A DNA stretch of 24,616 nt from Gammaproteobacteria bacterium (GTDB taxonomy: Bacteria > Pseudomonadota > Gammaproteobacteria > SZUA-229), in the NCBI GenBank assembly GCA_026197015.1, contig JAPHRB010000094.1:1-24616 (forward strand). Reading direction: 5' to 3'. Of the stretch, positions 8,451 through 16,330 are shown in pieces. Numbering within the stretch: position 1 is the first letter of the stretch; the number at the start of each line of letters is the position of its first letter. Position numbers and translations under genes: made by a program. Under the pieces are notes generated by a model. It was not told the DNA's origin. It was given only the letters and a program-made list of their open reading frames with translations, and made no database searches.

Positions 8451-10565
8451 TTATTTTTTACAGGTTGATAAAAACTTCGCAGAAGGACTGTTGCAAGGAT
8501 TAGCTGAGAAGCTTTTAGTTTTTTTGGCTTCACTCTTTACTTCTGGCACAACCCTGGGTTTTACTTTCTCAACAACAGGGGCTGGGTCTACTATTTCTTT
8601 TTCAACAGCCTTCTCTCGAGCTTTTTGTTGAGCTTTTTCGGTAGCTAATGCCTCTAATCTGATGCGTTCTTCACGTAACAGGATAAGGCGCTGAGCCTCC
8701 AGTTTAGCCTCATTTTTTTCTGCCTTTAGTTGTAATTTACGCTCTCGTGCACGGGCGCTCGATTCAGCCCTCTCAGCTTCTTTAATTCTCGCTCTGGCTT
8801 GCTGTAATTTTTTTTCTGCGCGCTGTTCCTGTTCGGCCAGGATTTCAGCGGCTCTTAACTCTGCTGCACGTATATCCTGCTGAACCTTAGCTGCTGTTAT
8901 AGCTGCATCACGCTCTCTTTCAAGCGCTTTAGTTACCGCAATAGCAGCATCACGTTCTTTTTGTAATGCCTTCAACTCACGGTTTTCAGCCTCTAACTGT
9001 GACTGCTGACTAACGTTTTGCTGCATCATTTGCTGGTTATTTTTAGTGCCGAGCATCATCCATGCAAAAACCATCATGATAACAGAGGCAAAAAACATGC
9101 CTGCAACAATCCCGATAAGGACCATATTTAGCCCTTTTTTTGGATTATCTTCTATATGCACAATCGGGTATACATCATCGTCATTTTTCCTACGTGACTG
9201 ATAAGGCGCAACATTCTCATCAGATTTGTTAACATTAGAATCTTTAATCTGTACTTCTTCAGTGGCACCTTCATCCACAACCGAATTTTCTTCTTTATTT
9301 GCGCTAACTGCCGCTGTAACCTCTGCCTCTGCCTCTGCCTCATTTTCGTGATGAGGTGCACCTTTACTTAACTCTGGCTGTTTTACTTTAATTGGTGTTA
9401 CATTTGAATCATCTGCTTCTTTTTGCTTTTCTGAAACAGGACTTAATGTCTGAGATTCAGTTCGCATCACAGGCACAGCCTGGTCGGCACTATTTACAAC
9501 GCTAGATGCTTGCATACTAGCCTGCGTAACTAACTTTTCTTCTTTTTCAACCGAGTTTTCTTCGTCAACCGATATATCACTGGTTTCTTCTAATGGTTGC
9601 TTACTTATAGACGCATTATCATATTTTACAACTTGCTCACTAACTTTCTGTTGCGTCTTTTCCTGAATAGTATCTGACGCTAACGCCGCTTCTTTAGTCT
9701 TAATTTCACCAGATGGCTTTATATCAGTTGATGCATGTTGCGCATTGAACGTTGGAATTATACTGTTACTGTGTTGCTCCCTCACCACATCATGAACCAG
9801 TTGTTCATTAATTACTTTCTTCTGTTCGGCAAAACCATAAACTAATGCTGTGTCGCACAACAAATTAATTAAACGAGGCGTACCACGACTATATTTAAAA
9901 ACGGCCTCACAGGCTGCATCTGTAAATATTTGATCACTAGAGCCCGCAACACTTAAACGATGGTGTATATATGACTTTGTTTCTTCAATACTTAATGACT
10001 CAAGATAATAATCTACCGCAATACGTTGTGCAAACTGCATTAATTCTGGCTTGCGTAAGGTTTCTCGTAAGGCCGGTTGTCCCGCCAGAATCACCTGTAA
10101 AACCTGATCTTTGTCGGCATTAATATTTGATAACATGCGCAGCTCTTCTAATGTGTCTGCTGTCATGTTCTGTGCTTCATCAACAATAAGCACGGTATGT
10201 TTGTTCACTGAATACTGCTCAATCAAAAAATCAATGAACATCTGATGCATTTGAGCTTTGCTTTTACCATCACCATCAAGGCCAAAAGCCATTAACACCC
10301 AGTTTAGCAATTCACCAAATGACTGATGGGTATTGGTTATTAAACCCACTCTAGTATCATCACCCAGTTCAGATAACAATCGGCGTATTAGTGTTGTTTT
10401 GCCTGCACCTGTATCACCGCAGATCACGCTGAATCCAGCCTGGTTCATCATTCCATATTCTAAAAGCGTTAACGCCCGTTGATGCTTAGGGCTCAAATAT
10501 AAATAATCCGGATCGGGCAATAAAGTAAATGGCTTTTCCGTAAGCCCGTAAAAAGATTCATACAT
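8451..10565 (-). CDS. ExeA/GspA-like AAA ATPase with transmembrane segment and coiled coil
   Basis: The protein has about 704 residues. The N-terminal 270 are a typical ExeA/GspA AAA domain: opening YESFYGLTEKPFTLLPDP, Walker A GDTGAGKT, Walker B VLIVDEAQ and sensor region RGTPRLINLLCD. An acidic low-complexity linker of about 200 residues follows, containing an in-frame (GCCTCT)n tract that encodes alternating Glu-Ala. Then come one transmembrane span (about 481-505), a long charged coiled coil (about 522-647) and a tail with two cysteines (NPCNSPSAKFLSTCKK). The usual C-terminal peptidoglycan-binding domain is absent. ATPases of this group open the cell wall for secretin assembly or serve exosortase loci; the cargo here is unknown. 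A GTG at 10574 is possible, but family N-termini start MY and AGGAG lies only three bases from the GTG, so the ATG at 10565 is preferred. It lies downstream of the HD-GYP gene. Confidence 0.85.
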   Translation of the reverse strand: MYESFYGLTEKPFTLLPDPDYLYLSPKHQRALTLLEYGMMNQAGFSVICGDTGAGKTTLIRRLLSELGDDTRVGLITNTHQSFGELLNWVLMAFGLDGDGKSKAQMHQMFIDFLIEQYSVNKHTVLIVDEAQNMTADTLEELRMLSNINADKDQVLQVILAGQPALRETLRKPELMQFAQRIAVDYYLESLSIEETKSYIHHRLSVAGSSDQIFTDAACEAVFKYSRGTPRLINLLCDTALVYGFAEQKKVINEQLVHDVVREQHSNSIIPTFNAQHASTDIKPSGEIKTKEAALASDTIQEKTQQKVSEQVVKYDNASISKQPLEETSDISVDEENSVEKEEKLVTQASMQASSVVNSADQAVPVMRTESQTLSPVSEKQKEADDSNVTPIKVKQPELSKGAPHHENEAEAEAEVTAAVSANKEENSVVDEGATEEVQIKDSNVNKSDENVAPYQSRRKNDDDVYPIVHIEDNPKKGLNMVLIGIVAGMFFASVIMMVFAWMMLGTKNNQQMMQQNVSQQSQLEAENRELKALQKERDAAIAVTKALERERDAAITAAKVQQDIRAAELRAAEILAEQEQRAEKKLQQARARIKEAERAESSARARERKLQLKAEKNEAKLEAQRLILLREERIRLEALATEKAQQKAREKAVEKEIVDPAPVVEKVKPRVVPEVKSEAKKTKSFSANPCNSPSAKFLSTCKK

Positions 10566-10681
10566 GGTTATCACAAGCTCCTGACTTGTATACTTCTAAT
10601 TGCGTTAACAAACGAATAATGTCTGTCATTGGCATAAAAGACAAACAGTTAATGCTAATATACTGATTTTTCTCAGAGTCA

Positions 10682-12712
10682 TTATATACTCTGCCATGTT
10701 TTCCAGTCAGACTTATTCTCTGATATGTGAAACAAAGCAGCTACCACATGCCTGTCATACTTGGCTTCAGACTGTTCCAATAAGATATCTAAGACCTCCT
10801 TAACAGGCCTGCCTTCTCTATATGCCCTGGAGCTTGCCATTGCTACAAATGCATTAGCGACAGCCAAAATCTTTGATTCCAGTTTAATCTCATTCGACCG
10901 CAGACCTTTTGGGTATCCGCTTCCATCGAGGCGTTCATTTTTTTGTGAAATAATTTCCACAACGGGTCCATTAAAAGAAAGCTCAGATAGTATATCTACA
11001 GCATAATCAATATGCTTTTTCAATTGCTCTGACTCAATATCTGTCAAGCCCTCCAGTTTTGTCAATATTTCCTTAGGCACAAATAATTTACCTATATTGG
11101 CTAATAACGAAGCCATTTCTAATGTTTCTAGCTGTAAATCATCTAATCCAAGCTCATGAGCAATCTCTATTGCTACCTCCCTGGTGCGTGATGAGTGGTT
11201 AACACAATAAGGGTCATGCATATCGACGGCCTTAACAAGCGTTCCGATAATCCCTCTCCCTAGCTGCTGACGTTTTTCTTCCTCTTTTTTCAATTCAGTT
11301 ATGTCATGTAACACATATAAAATAGATTTTTTATACTCACCTGCTGTTAAGCGCACCGTTGAAACATGATAAATGCGTTCACATTCATTGATCTGTAATG
11401 ACATAACACAAGAATCATTATTTTCACGACCACTAGCATGTAATGCTTTTGTCGTATCTTTACCCAGAACACTTTTTAATGATTTTGTTTTAATTTCAGC
11501 AACATCCATATTCAATGCTTTAGAAAATGCCGTATTTATAAAAACAATTCTTGATGTCTCATCAACTAACATAATATTATCTTTTATGTTATCCGTTACC
11601 GAATCGAGCAAATCAGTTCTCGCTTCAAGAGTATCACTTAATAACTTCAATCTTAGGCTAGTACTATGCCGCCAAATTGCGATAAAAGCTGTGGCTATTA
11701 CAAGTACAAACAGACTAAAAGTTGTTAACAAAAAAACCTGATGTTCATTTGATTCTGCTAACGCTTCAGATGCAGATATTTTTTGCACTAACCGCCACGG
11801 ACTATTTTTTATTTTTCGTCCTGTTACTAAAACATTATTACCCTGATAATCACTCATTTCTTTAAACCCACCAGGAGTATGGTAAGCATAAGAAGATGCA
11901 AGCAAATTATTATTATCAGGGCGACGATGAAATAATTTAAAATCTCCTTTAACAGGGCTAATGTATACCAGGCCAGGCCCATCCCGACTGACCAATAAAC
12001 TTTCATCTGTTTTTGTCACGCTTTGTTTATTTCTTAATATGGGATATAGATCTTCCTGTGGATTTAATAATAAAATTATAGAGCCAACAGGTGATGTTGC
12101 TTGCATATCCTGTATTTCAAACACAGGCATAACATACCCATACACTGGTTGCTGTCCGCTCCCTGAATATAGATCAATAATTTGCGCTCTGGCTGTATCA
12201 AAAGCCTTTTTAAACAAATGATTATGTTGTTCAATCGTTTTAGAAAAGCCGCTTGTAGACATGACCAACTGGTGTTTAGAGTCTAATATAGCAAGACCAT
12301 ATTCACTTACCTTGCTTGTGTTTGGCTTATTAATCGAGCCAGTATTTTCATCGAGTCCAAACCGAACAGCACTCGCTCTCAACAAATTTCTTACGTGCGC
12401 CTGCAAACCACTTAAAACAACTTCATCAATCTCATTACGATTCCTGTACTCAGTTAAGAACAACTTTAAGCTGGAATTATCTGCCAATTCACTTAATTTA
12501 TTTTGCGTTTCATTTAGATAGTCTTCAATATCCGACACTCTTATTTCTGCCAGTAATGCCAAACGCGATTGCCAGCCAAGCAAATCTCGATTACGCTCTT
12601 TTTCTGCATACTCAAATATAAGCCATAAACTTATTACAATAAATATTATCAGTAAAAAACTCGCTATCTTCGCCGATAGATTTAACTTATAAGCAATATT
12701 ATTAGATTTCAT
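10682..12712 (-). CDS. membrane Cache-PAS-HD-GYP protein with degenerate active site
   Basis: The protein has 676 residues. Transmembrane helix 1 (about 16-34), a periplasmic Cache-like sensor of nearly 290 residues, helix 2 (about 325-347), a PAS domain (about 361-470) and an HD-GYP domain (about 484-670) follow in order. HD-GYP enzymes hydrolyse c-di-GMP using conserved metal ligands. Here the HD pair is Ala538-Asn539 (LLANIGK), the HH of HHExxDGxGYP is Lys591-Asn592 (KNERLDGSGYP), and the Asp of ADAF is Asn620 (ANAF). His506 and His567 remain, as does the GYP motif. The fold is preserved but metal-dependent catalysis should be lost, so it is probably a signal-binding or scaffold protein. 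The LapG-like protease gene lies just upstream (79-base gap) and the ExeA-like ATPase downstream, in a likely operon. Confidence 0.88.
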   Translation of the reverse strand: MKSNNIAYKLNLSAKIASFLLIIFIVISLWLIFEYAEKERNRDLLGWQSRLALLAEIRVSDIEDYLNETQNKLSELADNSSLKLFLTEYRNRNEIDEVVLSGLQAHVRNLLRASAVRFGLDENTGSINKPNTSKVSEYGLAILDSKHQLVMSTSGFSKTIEQHNHLFKKAFDTARAQIIDLYSGSGQQPVYGYVMPVFEIQDMQATSPVGSIILLLNPQEDLYPILRNKQSVTKTDESLLVSRDGPGLVYISPVKGDFKLFHRRPDNNNLLASSYAYHTPGGFKEMSDYQGNNVLVTGRKIKNSPWRLVQKISASEALAESNEHQVFLLTTFSLFVLVIATAFIAIWRHSTSLRLKLLSDTLEARTDLLDSVTDNIKDNIMLVDETSRIVFINTAFSKALNMDVAEIKTKSLKSVLGKDTTKALHASGRENNDSCVMSLQINECERIYHVSTVRLTAGEYKKSILYVLHDITELKKEEEKRQQLGRGIIGTLVKAVDMHDPYCVNHSSRTREVAIEIAHELGLDDLQLETLEMASLLANIGKLFVPKEILTKLEGLTDIESEQLKKHIDYAVDILSELSFNGPVVEIISQKNERLDGSGYPKGLRSNEIKLESKILAVANAFVAMASSRAYREGRPVKEVLDILLEQSEAKYDRHVVAALFHISENKSDWKTWQSI

Positions 12713-12791
12713 CTTGTTTTTCTTATTTTAACCATTATCAAACTATAAACATCTTTACATTTACCTGTCATTACAATTCTAATCAACTAAA

Positions 12792-13442
12792 TTATTGCGG
12801 TAAAAACATCCACCACTTTTTATCATTGAGCGCATAAATCGGAACATAGTGTAAAACATGTTTATGTGATATCACTTCATCAACCTGATTATCCATTATC
12901 AATATGTCATTTTTTGTATTCAGTGCTAACACCGCATGCGGAATCCTTAAGTTGGTATCCTGCAAAACAACCAGTCTTATTCCGCTCATATTAAAGCCCA
13001 GTATTTTCAATGAAAGCATTTTCGTGATTGCGTAATCCTCACAATCACCATTGTTATATAAGAATTCTCGGGGAGTCGCCCAGTAATCTTTCAAGCCATA
13101 ATTTTCTATATCTAAAATATAATCATGTTTATTAGCATAAAGATTGACTTCTTTTATTTGCCTGGCCTTAGATAAGTGGCGAATACTTTCTAAAAATTTC
13201 ATCCAGTTTTTTACATGACATTGATCCAGTTTACTGGTTTCACAATTGCCTTTTGGCGCACCCTGTTTGATATGCCTTTCTAACACAGATAACCATTGAG
13301 GAAACATTTGTAAACTTTTTCGCTCATTTTCCTGATATCCAAATAACCCGCCAATAGCCACTTCACTATATATACAAACAAACACAACACAGAGGCGTTT
13401 TAAATAAGAGTTTTTAATATTTAACATATAACCTGTCTTCAT
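12792..13442 (-). CDS. LapG-like periplasmic transglutaminase-fold cysteine protease
   Basis: This 216-residue protein has a hydrophobic signal sequence (about 14-31). The bacterial transglutaminase-like cysteine protease triad is visible: Cys134 in NGDCEDYA, His169 in IPHAVLAL and Asp184 in ILIMDN, with spacing close to LapG of Pseudomonas fluorescens. The acidic residues around the Cys (Asp133, Glu135, Asp136) match the calcium-binding region of LapG. Characterised LapG cleaves the N-terminus of giant RTX adhesins such as LapA and releases biofilm cells; it is restrained by the c-di-GMP receptor LapD. No LapA, LapD or type I secretion genes are in the window. The neighbour on the same strand is the degenerate HD-GYP membrane protein. 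Start ATG 13442; an internal ATG five codons later is also possible. Confidence 0.85.
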   Translation of the reverse strand: MKTGYMLNIKNSYLKRLCVVFVCIYSEVAIGGLFGYQENERKSLQMFPQWLSVLERHIKQGAPKGNCETSKLDQCHVKNWMKFLESIRHLSKARQIKEVNLYANKHDYILDIENYGLKDYWATPREFLYNNGDCEDYAITKMLSLKILGFNMSGIRLVVLQDTNLRIPHAVLALNTKNDILIMDNQVDEVISHKHVLHYVPIYALNDKKWWMFLPQ

Positions 13443-13666
13443 TCAGAACCGCTCATTTTATTTTAAATTCCAACTAAGATCTGCCAGTAAATATAATAGC
13501 TTAGATCACCCATTAGAACATTCAGCCTTTTCTCTCAAAACAGATTACCAGCAAGTAAAGTATTATCATCTGCCTATAAAATCACTCAAGTTCACTGTTT
13601 TCCTTGTAAAACATCACAAAAAACGTCAATATCACGCAAAATTTACTTTGTTTTGAGGATATTTAA

Positions 13667-14929
13667 ATGATCAGGAGCATATTGCTATCAACCTGCTTAT
13701 ACGCGGCCCTAATAACACCTGCGGCTTACGCTGAAGATGCTATTGATCCAGAAACTTTATTCAATGAAGCAATGCGATTTCGTCAGGATGGGGATTTATT
13801 TAAGTCCATAGAAATTTTTGAAACTATTTTAAGCAATCAACCTGGTTTAAATCGTGCACGCCTCGAACTGGCTATCTCTTACCACCTGACACGACGTTAT
13901 GAAGATGCGAAAGAGCAGCTAAGCCTGGTTTTAAATGATCCGGAAACACCAGATGAGGTTAAATTATCAATAACTGCTTATTTGGCTCAATTATCTGGTG
14001 ATATCAAAACAGCTGCTCAGCGATCTACATCTTCAATGTATATCTCTGCAGGTCTATTTACTGACTCAAATATAAACCTCGGACCTGGTAAAGATATTAC
14101 CGGTGTGACTCCTGAGTCCACTGAAAACAGTGGCAGTGGCGGTCAGTTTATGTTCACTTACTCTCACCGCTCACGCGCCGGTCAGGCGTTACATATAAAT
14201 AATTCCATTGTAGATTTTGAGTGGCAAACACAGGCATCTGCTTACAGTAAGGCTTATGGATCAGGCGATACAGACTTCAATCTGTCTGTTTTAAGCCTTA
14301 ACTCGGGCCCCGCCCTAATAGCTGAAGAAAGATGGCGTGCTGCATTTAATTTTAAATTAGATAAACTTGTATTTGGAAATGATGACTATGCAGAATATGT
14401 CGGTATTAATCCATTTTTCACATACAGCATTATGCAAGATCTTGAGATCACCATCGAAAATACGACAACAGCACGTGAATACGACCAGACGGCAGATCAG
14501 GGCTTGACCGGCACCATGACCATGTGGGGTATAGATATAGCTCAGTTTTATGCTGATCATTTAATCGGCGTTCAAGCCGGTATTAAATACCACGACAATG
14601 GCGCAAAAAACGGCAACCTTCACTCAACTGGCAGCGAGATATATCTCGGTGGTCAAATGCCTGCATGGACAAATGCCCTGGCCTATTTAACAATTAGCTC
14701 TCGCGATTATCGCTATAAGGCACCGGATGGCGTTATTAGTACGACTATAAACCGTGATGAAACCGAGCTACTTGCGGTATTAGGCGTGAGCCATGATTTC
14801 AGATCCGGCATGTTTAAGTCATGGACATTAAATGCACAATATACATTCACAGATAATGACTCTAATTTAGACGCATTCACCTACGATCGTAATGTGCTCG
14901 AAATCAATATGCGCCGCTACTTCTTCTAA
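13667..14929 (+). CDS. TPR/beta-barrel outer-membrane protein, Slam-like (DUF560)
   Basis: The protein has 420 residues and a signal peptide (cleavage near AAYA, 22). Residues 25-115 contain TPR-like helices (LFNEAMRFRQDGDL, ARLELAISYHLTRRYEDA). From about 120 to the end the sequence alternates hydrophobic and polar residues in short strands and ends in an aromatic Phe-Phe, as outer-membrane barrels do. The barrel opens with AGLFTDSNINLGPG, which resembles the DSNxN start of the surface lipoprotein assembly modifier (Slam) barrel. Slam proteins move lipoproteins or small haemophore-like proteins to the cell surface. No lipobox protein lies beside it, but two exported proteins follow downstream. 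TGAGGA at 13654-13659 is the ribosome site. The barrel family call is inference from motif and architecture; a TPR-porin of another kind is the alternative. Confidence 0.72.
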   Translation: MIRSILLSTCLYAALITPAAYAEDAIDPETLFNEAMRFRQDGDLFKSIEIFETILSNQPGLNRARLELAISYHLTRRYEDAKEQLSLVLNDPETPDEVKLSITAYLAQLSGDIKTAAQRSTSSMYISAGLFTDSNINLGPGKDITGVTPESTENSGSGGQFMFTYSHRSRAGQALHINNSIVDFEWQTQASAYSKAYGSGDTDFNLSVLSLNSGPALIAEERWRAAFNFKLDKLVFGNDDYAEYVGINPFFTYSIMQDLEITIENTTTAREYDQTADQGLTGTMTMWGIDIAQFYADHLIGVQAGIKYHDNGAKNGNLHSTGSEIYLGGQMPAWTNALAYLTISSRDYRYKAPDGVISTTINRDETELLAVLGVSHDFRSGMFKSWTLNAQYTFTDNDSNLDAFTYDRNVLEINMRRYFF

Positions 14930-14942
14930 AATTAACTTTTTT

Positions 14943-14989
14943 GTAAACATTACCGACAATACTCAATTTCTGCTGTCGGTAGTATTTAC
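14943..14989 (+). terminator. probable stem-loop after the Slam-like gene
   Basis: TACCGACA (14951-14958) and TGTCGGTA (14974-14981) form an eight-base perfect stem. Outer arms GTAAA (14943-14947) and TTTAC (14985-14989) extend it beyond a three-base mismatch. It lies 14 bases after the stop codon. The following bases are T-rich but not a clean U-tract. It may equally be a dyad bound by an activator of the downstream sigma-54 promoter. Confidence 0.45.
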
Positions 14990-15066
14990 AGGTATTTTAT
15001 TGACACCAATAAATACAATTCAAATATAACTTTAAAGATCTTTTAGCTAATTATTTTAATCAATAA

Positions 15067-15079
15067 AATCAATTAGTTA
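15067..15079 (+). promoter_or_regulatory. candidate IHF site
   Basis: AATCAATTAGTTA matches the IHF consensus WATCAANNNNTTR at every defined position. IHF commonly bends DNA upstream of sigma-54 promoters. Here it lies about 170 bases upstream of the -24 element, further than usual. In AT-rich DNA such a match can arise by chance. Confidence 0.35.
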
Positions 15080-15099
15080 AAACCCTCTTATTTTACACC

Positions 15100-15176
15100 C
15101 CCTCAAACGAGGGATGGACACTTTAGCTATAATAATTATAATTAAGGTGTTGTGCGGAGAAGCGCCCTGAAACAGG
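15100..15176 (+). other. cluster of short hairpins upstream of the sigma-54 promoter
   Basis: Successive small dyads follow each other: CCCTC-AAAC-GAGGG (15100-15113), ACACTT/AAGGTGT arms around an AT-rich dyad (about 15118-15150), and CCTG-AAA-CAGG (about 15166-15176). They could be activator-binding DNA, or a folded RNA read from a possible TTGACA-led promoter near 15000. I do not recognise any riboswitch consensus. With the hairpin after the Slam-like gene, the IHF site and the sigma-54 promoter, this accounts for the 14930-15286 gap. Confidence 0.3.
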
Positions 15177-15237
15177 CATATGAGATTTTCATTCATAAGC
15201 TGGCTAAGCAACTGTTTAAAGTACCATTAATTATTTA

Positions 15238-15253
15238 TGGCACTTTGTTTGCA
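15238..15253 (+). promoter_or_regulatory. sigma-54 (RpoN) promoter
   Basis: TGGCACTTTGTTTGCA matches the -24/-12 consensus TGGCAC-N5-TTGCA exactly, with the invariant GG and GC at the right spacing. Transcription would start near 15264, about 22 bases before the ATG of the small secreted protein at 15287. RpoN promoters need an enhancer-binding activator. PEP-CTERM genes in several proteobacteria are under RpoN and PrsK/PrsR control, which fits the PEP-CTERM gene next downstream. Confidence 0.8.
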
Positions 15254-15286
15254 TGTTTCTATATATAAAATTAGGTTATCAATACA

Positions 15287-15601
15287 ATGAAAAAAACATA
15301 TTTACTAACATTCGCAATATTCCTGTCGACTCAGGCGATGGCAGTTGAACAGGATTCTGTATACACATGGGGCGCATGGGCTGAAGGCATTCAACCGGCT
15401 GCTGGCCCCGTTGCTAAAGTTACACCGCCACCGGCTCAAACACCTAATATTAATTTTCGACCAAATGAAAACTCTGCTTTTTTACGTGAGGCAGCCATAG
15501 TTTTTCGTGTTGCGCCCCCAGTGATAACTGGTGCAGCACAAGTGCCTAATGTTGTTATAGCTCCTTCTAGCGTACCTACAACACCTATTAGTAGTTTATA
15601 A
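15287..15601 (+). CDS. small exported protein of unknown function
   Basis: This 104-residue protein has a clear signal peptide (MKKTYLLTFAIFLSTQAMA, cleaved near 19). The mature part is about 85 residues, begins VEQDSVYTWGAWAEG, is rich in Pro, Ala and Val, and has no cysteine and no lipobox. I do not recognise the family. It is the first gene after the sigma-54 promoter, and the PEP-CTERM gene follows 50 bases later, so the two are probably co-transcribed. A role at the cell surface or in the matrix is inferred only from export and neighbours. Confidence 0.75.
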   Translation: MKKTYLLTFAIFLSTQAMAVEQDSVYTWGAWAEGIQPAAGPVAKVTPPPAQTPNINFRPNENSAFLREAAIVFRVAPPVITGAAQVPNVVIAPSSVPTTPISSL

Positions 15602-15612
15602 ATTAAGGAAAT

Positions 15613-15624
15613 TCACCTCGGTGA
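15613..15624 (+). terminator. short hairpin between the two exported-protein genes
   Basis: TCACC-TC-GGTGA, extendable by ATT/AAT after a three-base bulge, is followed within seven bases by five T residues. It resembles a weak terminator or attenuator that could set the ratio of the small exported protein to the PEP-CTERM protein, or it may only protect the upstream message. Confidence 0.35.
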
Positions 15625-15651
15625 TATGAATATTTTTCAGGATTATATAAG

Positions 15652-16308
15652 ATGAAAAAAATTAAGTTACTCTTAGTATCCGTATTAACTTTGGCATCTA
15701 GCCATGTTTTATCTGCAACTATTAGTGTTGGCCCTTACCTGCTTGAAACAGATGCCGCGGCTACCTCTGCTTCATTTACGGGCTCTGTATTTGAAAATGT
15801 TTCTGGTGCAATGTCCGATAATCAGGTTAATACATATATTAAAGGCACATCTGTAGATGCAGCTGTTTCTTTAGGTTTTGACAATATTTCACTATCAAAT
15901 CAAGATGGTAATGACCTGGCGTTATTCTTTCTTACTGCAAATAATACAGTTTCCATAAATCTTAACGGCACCACACAAGCGTATAATTCAAATCAGTTAT
16001 TTGTTAACCCCGATGATCCTTTTGTAGATATAGGTGAAAAGTACCTGGTAAATAATGTTGCATTGTCAGATGGGACTAGCGGTTTTTTTGATCTTTCAGT
16101 TATCTTTGTCGATCTGGATACTTTTGGCATTGGACTCAACGATAGCTTAAACAATATAACAATAGATATTGGAAATGGAACATCATTTCTAAATTACGCC
16201 ATTGGGCTAAATGAAACGGTGGTTACCGCCGTTCCAGTTCCAGCTGCATTCATTCTATTCTTATCAGGTTTAACCGGGCTAGGCCTGCTTAGCAGAAGAA
16301 AACGCTAA
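15652..16308 (+). CDS. PEP-CTERM (VPLPA-type) sorting-domain protein
   Basis: The protein has 218 residues. An N-terminal signal peptide ends near VLSA (about 22). The middle is a low-complexity, Asn/Asp/Ser/Thr-rich, cysteine-free region typical of extracellular beta-rich proteins. The C-terminus (194-218) is a sorting signal: the motif VPVPAA, a hydrophobic span (FILFLSGLTGLGLL) and the basic end SRRKR. That is the tripartite layout recognised by exosortases (PEP-CTERM, VPLPA variant). No exosortase gene is in this window, so processing would be done by a gene elsewhere. AGGA lies nine bases before the ATG. It is followed closely by an intrinsic terminator. Such proteins are linked to exopolysaccharide and floc or biofilm matrix. 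Confidence 0.88.
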   Translation: MKKIKLLLVSVLTLASSHVLSATISVGPYLLETDAAATSASFTGSVFENVSGAMSDNQVNTYIKGTSVDAAVSLGFDNISLSNQDGNDLALFFLTANNTVSINLNGTTQAYNSNQLFVNPDDPFVDIGEKYLVNNVALSDGTSGFFDLSVIFVDLDTFGIGLNDSLNNITIDIGNGTSFLNYAIGLNETVVTAVPVPAAFILFLSGLTGLGLLSRRKR

Positions 16309-16330
16309 ACTACAAATAACACTCTAATAT

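Noticed and set aside
8451..10565. Assigning the ATPase specifically as exeA/gspA or as the exosortase-locus ATPase
   Set aside because: Only the AAA domain matches; the C-terminal architecture differs, and neither type II secretion nor exosortase genes are in the window.
12560..12590. LapD-type GWxQ protease-binding motif in the HD-GYP protein
   Set aside because: Gly46-Trp47-Gln48 occurs just after the first membrane helix, but the spacing is GWQ rather than GWxQ, so it is not used as evidence for LapG binding.
15094..15185. c-di-GMP (GEMM) or cobalamin riboswitch
   Set aside because: Short hairpins are present, but none of the conserved sequence blocks of these classes can be found.
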